Shown here: piece after piece, positions 61,438 through 64,000 of the stretch
How the letters are laid out: every line of letters begins with the position of its first letter
How positions within the stretch are numbered: position 1 is the stretch's first letter
Source of the DNA: Arthrobacter sp. AZCC_0090
GTDB taxonomy: Bacteria > Actinomycetota > Actinomycetes > Actinomycetales > Micrococcaceae
Direction of reading: 5' to 3'
Length of the DNA: 64,000 nucleotides
Assembly: GCF_014207375.1 (NCBI RefSeq)
Contig: NZ_JACHEE010000007.1
Location: 124,001-188,000, forward strand
Made by a program: the position numbers and the translations under genes
The notes under the pieces: generated by a model
Database searches by the model: none
The model's input: the letters and a program-made list of their open reading frames with translations, nothing else
Told to the model about the DNA's origin: nothing

Positions 61438-61953
61438 TCAGGCTCCGGTGGTGGGGTGTTGGAAGAGTTTGCCGGGAATGGCTTCCCTGGTTCCGCCTTT
61501 GAGGACCTCGGTGAAGTCGCGTGCGAGGTCGGCCTTCCTGACAGTGACGAGCATGTCGAGTTCACGGCGAAGCACTCTCATGGAGGTCGACCCGGGTTCG
61601 GAGTCCCATCCACCGAGGCCGACCAGGACGCCCGCGAGAAGTGTCCCCTGGTTCCGTCCTGCAGTGGCCATGGCCTCGACGAAGTCATCAGGAATCTCCT
61701 CGAGGCGCGATCCGAGGAACACCATCATGTCGGTGCTGGCTGCGAGGTCGCTGACGGTTTCGGTGCTGGGTTGGGTGTCCGGTTCGTCGATCCCGTGCAG
61801 GAGTACCCCGTCAGGGTGGCTTGCAGGAGCTGCAACCAGGACTTCCCGCAGGCCCGCGTCAGACATCGACGAGACGAGCGCAGCGCCCGAGGGCCCGAGG
61901 GGGACAAGAAGGATGCGGGCCTTGTAGTAGGCGCGCGACGTTAAATGTGTCAT
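61438..61953 (-). CDS. Unrecognised protein in the Rieske oxygenase operon
   Basis: A 171-residue soluble protein of unknown family. It starts ARILLVPLGPSGAALVSSMS, a Rossmann-like beta-alpha beginning. A second hydrophobic strand, STDMMVFLGSRLEEIPDDF, precedes AGRNQGTLLAGVLVGLGG. There is a faint resemblance to FtsZ/nucleotide-binding folds, which I would not rely on. AAGGAAA lies before the ATG; it ends two bases before the reductase start, so it is surely cotranscribed with it. Confidence 0.6.
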   Translation of the reverse strand: MTHLTSRAYYKARILLVPLGPSGAALVSSMSDAGLREVLVAAPASHPDGVLLHGIDEPDTQPSTETVSDLAASTDMMVFLGSRLEEIPDDFVEAMATAGRNQGTLLAGVLVGLGGWDSEPGSTSMRVLRRELDMLVTVRKADLARDFTEVLKGGTREAIPGKLFQHPTTGA

Positions 61954-61982
61954 GGGCTTTCCTTAGCTTGGGTTGTCGGTGT

Positions 61983-63152
61983 TCAGAGCGAAGGTCGAAC
62001 GACGACGTGCGGACTGCTGGGCCCTGTCCGGTCCAGGAGGGTGTGGAAGAGTTCGTCGACGCCGTCGAGCCCGACGTCGATGCTCGGCACGTGTTGCAAG
62101 CCTGTGTCTTCGGCGGCCAGAAGTTCGATGCTCCTTGTGAGTGCCTGCGGTGAACGGCCGCGTACGCCGACGACACCGGACGCGCCACGCACCAGGGTCT
62201 TCAGGTTCACTTCCGCGACGGGAGTATCGCCGAGTCCGGCAAGGACCAGACGTCCCAGCTTCCGGAGGTGTTCTGTGGTTTGGAGTGCTGGTCCACCAAG
62301 ACCGACGGTATCGACGATGACGTCGAAGCCGCTGGTCTTGCCGTGCCTGCCCAAAGCCGCGGAAGTTGATGAGGCGTCGTCGTTGACGACGATGGAGGCG
62401 CCCATCGCCTCGGCAATCTCCAGACGATCGCGGCTGGTGCGCGAGTTGCGTCCGAGCACGACGATCTCCTGGGCGCCTCCTGCCCTGGCGGCCGCCACGG
62501 CGGCGATGCCGTGGTAGCCCGGTCCAATGATGGCCACGCGCGAGCCACTCGTGGCGCCACCGATGTTGATGACCCAGTCGACCGCGTTGGCGAAGGGTTG
62601 GGTCCAGGCGGCGAGATTCGAATCCAGGTCCCGGGGTAGCTTGTGCAGCACTGTCTGGGTCGACAGCTCCATGTATTCCGCGTTGCCGCCGTGAAGACCC
62701 GAACCTTCATGGAGTCCCAGCATTCCTACGCGGCGCTGTCCGCCCCACAGATCCGCGTCCGGGCAGAAACGGTAGACGTCCGGCTGCAGGCACGCAGCGC
62801 AGGTCGGTCGCCCGCAGGGCAGGTACTCCTCCAGCGCAACCCTGTCGCCGACTTCGACGTCCCACGACCACTGCATGACAGGGGTGAGAGAGACGATTTC
62901 GCCAACGACGTGGTGGCCCATCACCGTGGGATGGCGGAGGCCCTGTTGGTACAGGTCCAGATCGGTCCCGCACAGCGCAGAGGATTCTACCTTTAGCCAG
63001 CCTGCGGCGCTTGTCGCCAGTCTCGGGTTAATCGCTTGGACCGTGGTGGTTGAATCGGGCGACGAGACAGCGGCCCTGACGGCATAGGGGAGGGCCGTTG
63101 CCAGCGTCGCGGCCGTATGGGGAGAGGCGACCATGGAACCGTGGTCTTTCAT
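61983..63152 (-). CDS. Zinc-binding alcohol dehydrogenase-like MDR protein
   Basis: A 389-residue medium-chain dehydrogenase/reductase. The catalytic Zn ligand region is ALCGTDLDLYQQG; the usual GHE reads GHH (VMGHHVVGEI). Four structural-zinc Cys follow in CGRPTCAACLQPDVYRFC, and the NAD(P) site is VAIIGPGYHGIAAVAAA. AGGAG precedes the ATG. In the operon with a Rieske oxygenase it probably oxidises an alcohol or diol intermediate of the degradation pathway. Confidence 0.87.
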   Translation of the reverse strand: MKDHGSMVASPHTAATLATALPYAVRAAVSSPDSTTTVQAINPRLATSAAGWLKVESSALCGTDLDLYQQGLRHPTVMGHHVVGEIVSLTPVMQWSWDVEVGDRVALEEYLPCGRPTCAACLQPDVYRFCPDADLWGGQRRVGMLGLHEGSGLHGGNAEYMELSTQTVLHKLPRDLDSNLAAWTQPFANAVDWVINIGGATSGSRVAIIGPGYHGIAAVAAARAGGAQEIVVLGRNSRTSRDRLEIAEAMGASIVVNDDASSTSAALGRHGKTSGFDVIVDTVGLGGPALQTTEHLRKLGRLVLAGLGDTPVAEVNLKTLVRGASGVVGVRGRSPQALTRSIELLAAEDTGLQHVPSIDVGLDGVDELFHTLLDRTGPSSPHVVVRPSL

Positions 63153-63176
63153 GCGGGACTCCTAGCGGGTTCGTGT

Positions 63177-64000
63177 CTAGATGGAAACGAAGTCGGTTCC
63201 GGGGACCACCTGGATGGCCTGGTGGGCACCCTCGTGGAACGGGACGTCTTTGGGGAGAAGTATTGACGTCGAGCGCACGCGCTGGTCCGCGGTGTCGATG
63301 CCCGGGAGGGTCTCGTCCTCCATGGAGTCCAGTGCTGCGAGCAGGCGGCGCCGCGCCAGGATGATGGCGGCGTCGGAAGTGCCCAGCCGCTCCTTGGTGC
63401 GGTCCGCGATGTCGCCCATGCTTTCCTGCAGGGAGAAATCCTGCGCGGCGATGCCCTCGATGCCGGAGAAGGTCTTGTTCTGCTTCTGGGCCTCGCGGTC
63501 CATGAGGTAGTCGTTGCCCTTGTTGGCGAGGGTCCGATAGGTTCCCGGAATGTATTTGGCGTGGATGCCGTCGCCGTTGCGCATCTGCTCCAGTTCGTCT
63601 TCCCGCAGGTCGCGCGTCGGGTGGTAGTTCCAGGACCAGGCCCAGCATGTGGTGTCGTCGATCGGGACCCAGGCGTGGCCACCCATGGGATTGTGGGTGC
63701 CGAAGGGGGGAATGATCGTGTAGAAGGGCATGATCCACTGGGTGATGCGCCAGTAGAACTCTTCCTCGTTCGCGTTGCGCCGGGCTCCGATCAACAAACC
63801 GCCGTCGCTTTCGGCGACCTCGAATTTCGGGCGAGTGTCAGCCTTGATGTACTCATTGCCAGCCGTTCCGGAGTGCATGGGGTCATCGTCCAGGTTGAAG
63901 CGGTGGGCGAAGGAAACGTGGCTGGAGTCGATGCCGCCCTCCATGGCCTGGAGGTAGTTGGTTTCCTGAAGACGCTTGGAAATGAAACGCTGGCCGTCGC
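63177..64000 (-). CDS. Rieske oxygenase large subunit, phthalate 4,5-dioxygenase type (partial; start beyond window)
   Basis: The C-terminal 274 codons of an aromatic-ring-hydroxylating oxygenase alpha subunit; the N-terminal Rieske cluster lies outside the window. The mononuclear iron site is seen in NYLQAMEGGIDSSHVSFAHR (two His), preceded by FISKRLQET as in phthalate 4,5-dioxygenase-like enzymes. The frame is open to the edge, so ATG 63944 is not the start. First visible gene of a catabolic operon followed by MDR, unknown protein and reductase. The substrate is an aromatic acid or similar, not determinable here. Confidence 0.9.
   Translation of the reverse strand, partial: DGQRFISKRLQETNYLQAMEGGIDSSHVSFAHRFNLDDDPMHSGTAGNEYIKADTRPKFEVAESDGGLLIGARRNANEEEFYWRITQWIMPFYTIIPPFGTHNPMGGHAWVPIDDTTCWAWSWNYHPTRDLREDELEQMRNGDGIHAKYIPGTYRTLANKGNDYLMDREAQKQNKTFSGIEGIAAQDFSLQESMGDIADRTKERLGTSDAAIILARRRLLAALDSMEDETLPGIDTADQRVRSTSILLPKDVPFHEGAHQAIQVVPGTDFVSI

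Noticed and set aside
1..64000. CRISPR array, prophage, integrase or full insertion sequence
   Set aside because: No regularly spaced repeats, phage structural genes, recombinases or transposases were seen; only the small palindromic families and the 21-bp repeat.

Overview
The window reads as chromosome of a high-GC Gram-positive soil actinobacterium, most likely Arthrobacter or a close relative in the Micrococcaceae. The support is dense G+C-rich coding sequence, frequent GTG/TTG starts and ATGA overlaps, an actinobacterial SAM-IV riboswitch, and a Mrp operon whose first gene is an MrpA-MrpB fusion. The genus is inferred; there is no rRNA here. Genes cover almost everything. The only stretch above 300 bases without a gene (31472-31878) holds a TPP riboswitch and a long palindrome.

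Layout. 1-7.6 kb: end of a PfkB sugar kinase, a two-gene ABC exporter, a low-molecular-weight tyrosine phosphatase coupled to a P-loop kinase/PabB fusion, and an NCS1 permease. 7.7-17 kb: an orphan protein, a DinB2-like polymerase, a MarR/flavoprotein divergent pair, an F420-type NAD(P)-binding protein bracketed by a 21-bp direct repeat, cardiolipin synthase, PabC, and small accessory genes. 17-22 kb: a coupled GMC oxidoreductase-PAS-cupin operon, ornithine cyclodeaminase and an Lrp regulator. 22-28 kb: a SAM-IV-controlled DUF1737-rhodanese-metZ operon, a YbdK-type ligase, a broken AbiEi/DUF559 gene fused at its end to an HTH-MurA gene, and a GNAT. 28-32 kb: a TPP-riboswitch-controlled ykoEDC-type ECF transporter. 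33-39.5 kb: the six-gene Mrp antiporter operon. 39.6-45 kb: an MFS permease and ROK repressor-nagZ-nagB. 45-48.5 kb: a KhtTU-like antiporter, a DUF559 gene flanked by two copies of a palindrome, and dcd. 48.5-57.5 kb: a secreted CAP protein, tRNA-Gly(CCC), a dehydrogenase, MFS/LysR and TetR/membrane-protein divergent pairs, panD and an AEC carrier. 57.5-64 kb: a GH15 enzyme fused to an inactivated trehalose-phosphatase domain, then a Rieske oxygenase catabolic operon running off the right edge.

Cross-cutting themes. Three separate palindromic repeat families occur in intergenic space, two copies each: A (66 bp, 14540 and 20042), B (about 92-101 bp, 25557 and 31759) and C (about 46 bp, 46696 and 47764). 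Family C brackets a DUF559 nuclease-like gene and one B copy lies next to the broken DUF559 relative, so a nuclease-palindrome partnership is the most speculative but most interesting idea here. Several local regulators (MarR, Lrp, XRE-MurA, ROK, LysR, TetR) have a palindrome in or next to their own promoter region. Both riboswitches have a nearby strand able to pair with the downstream ribosome binding site.
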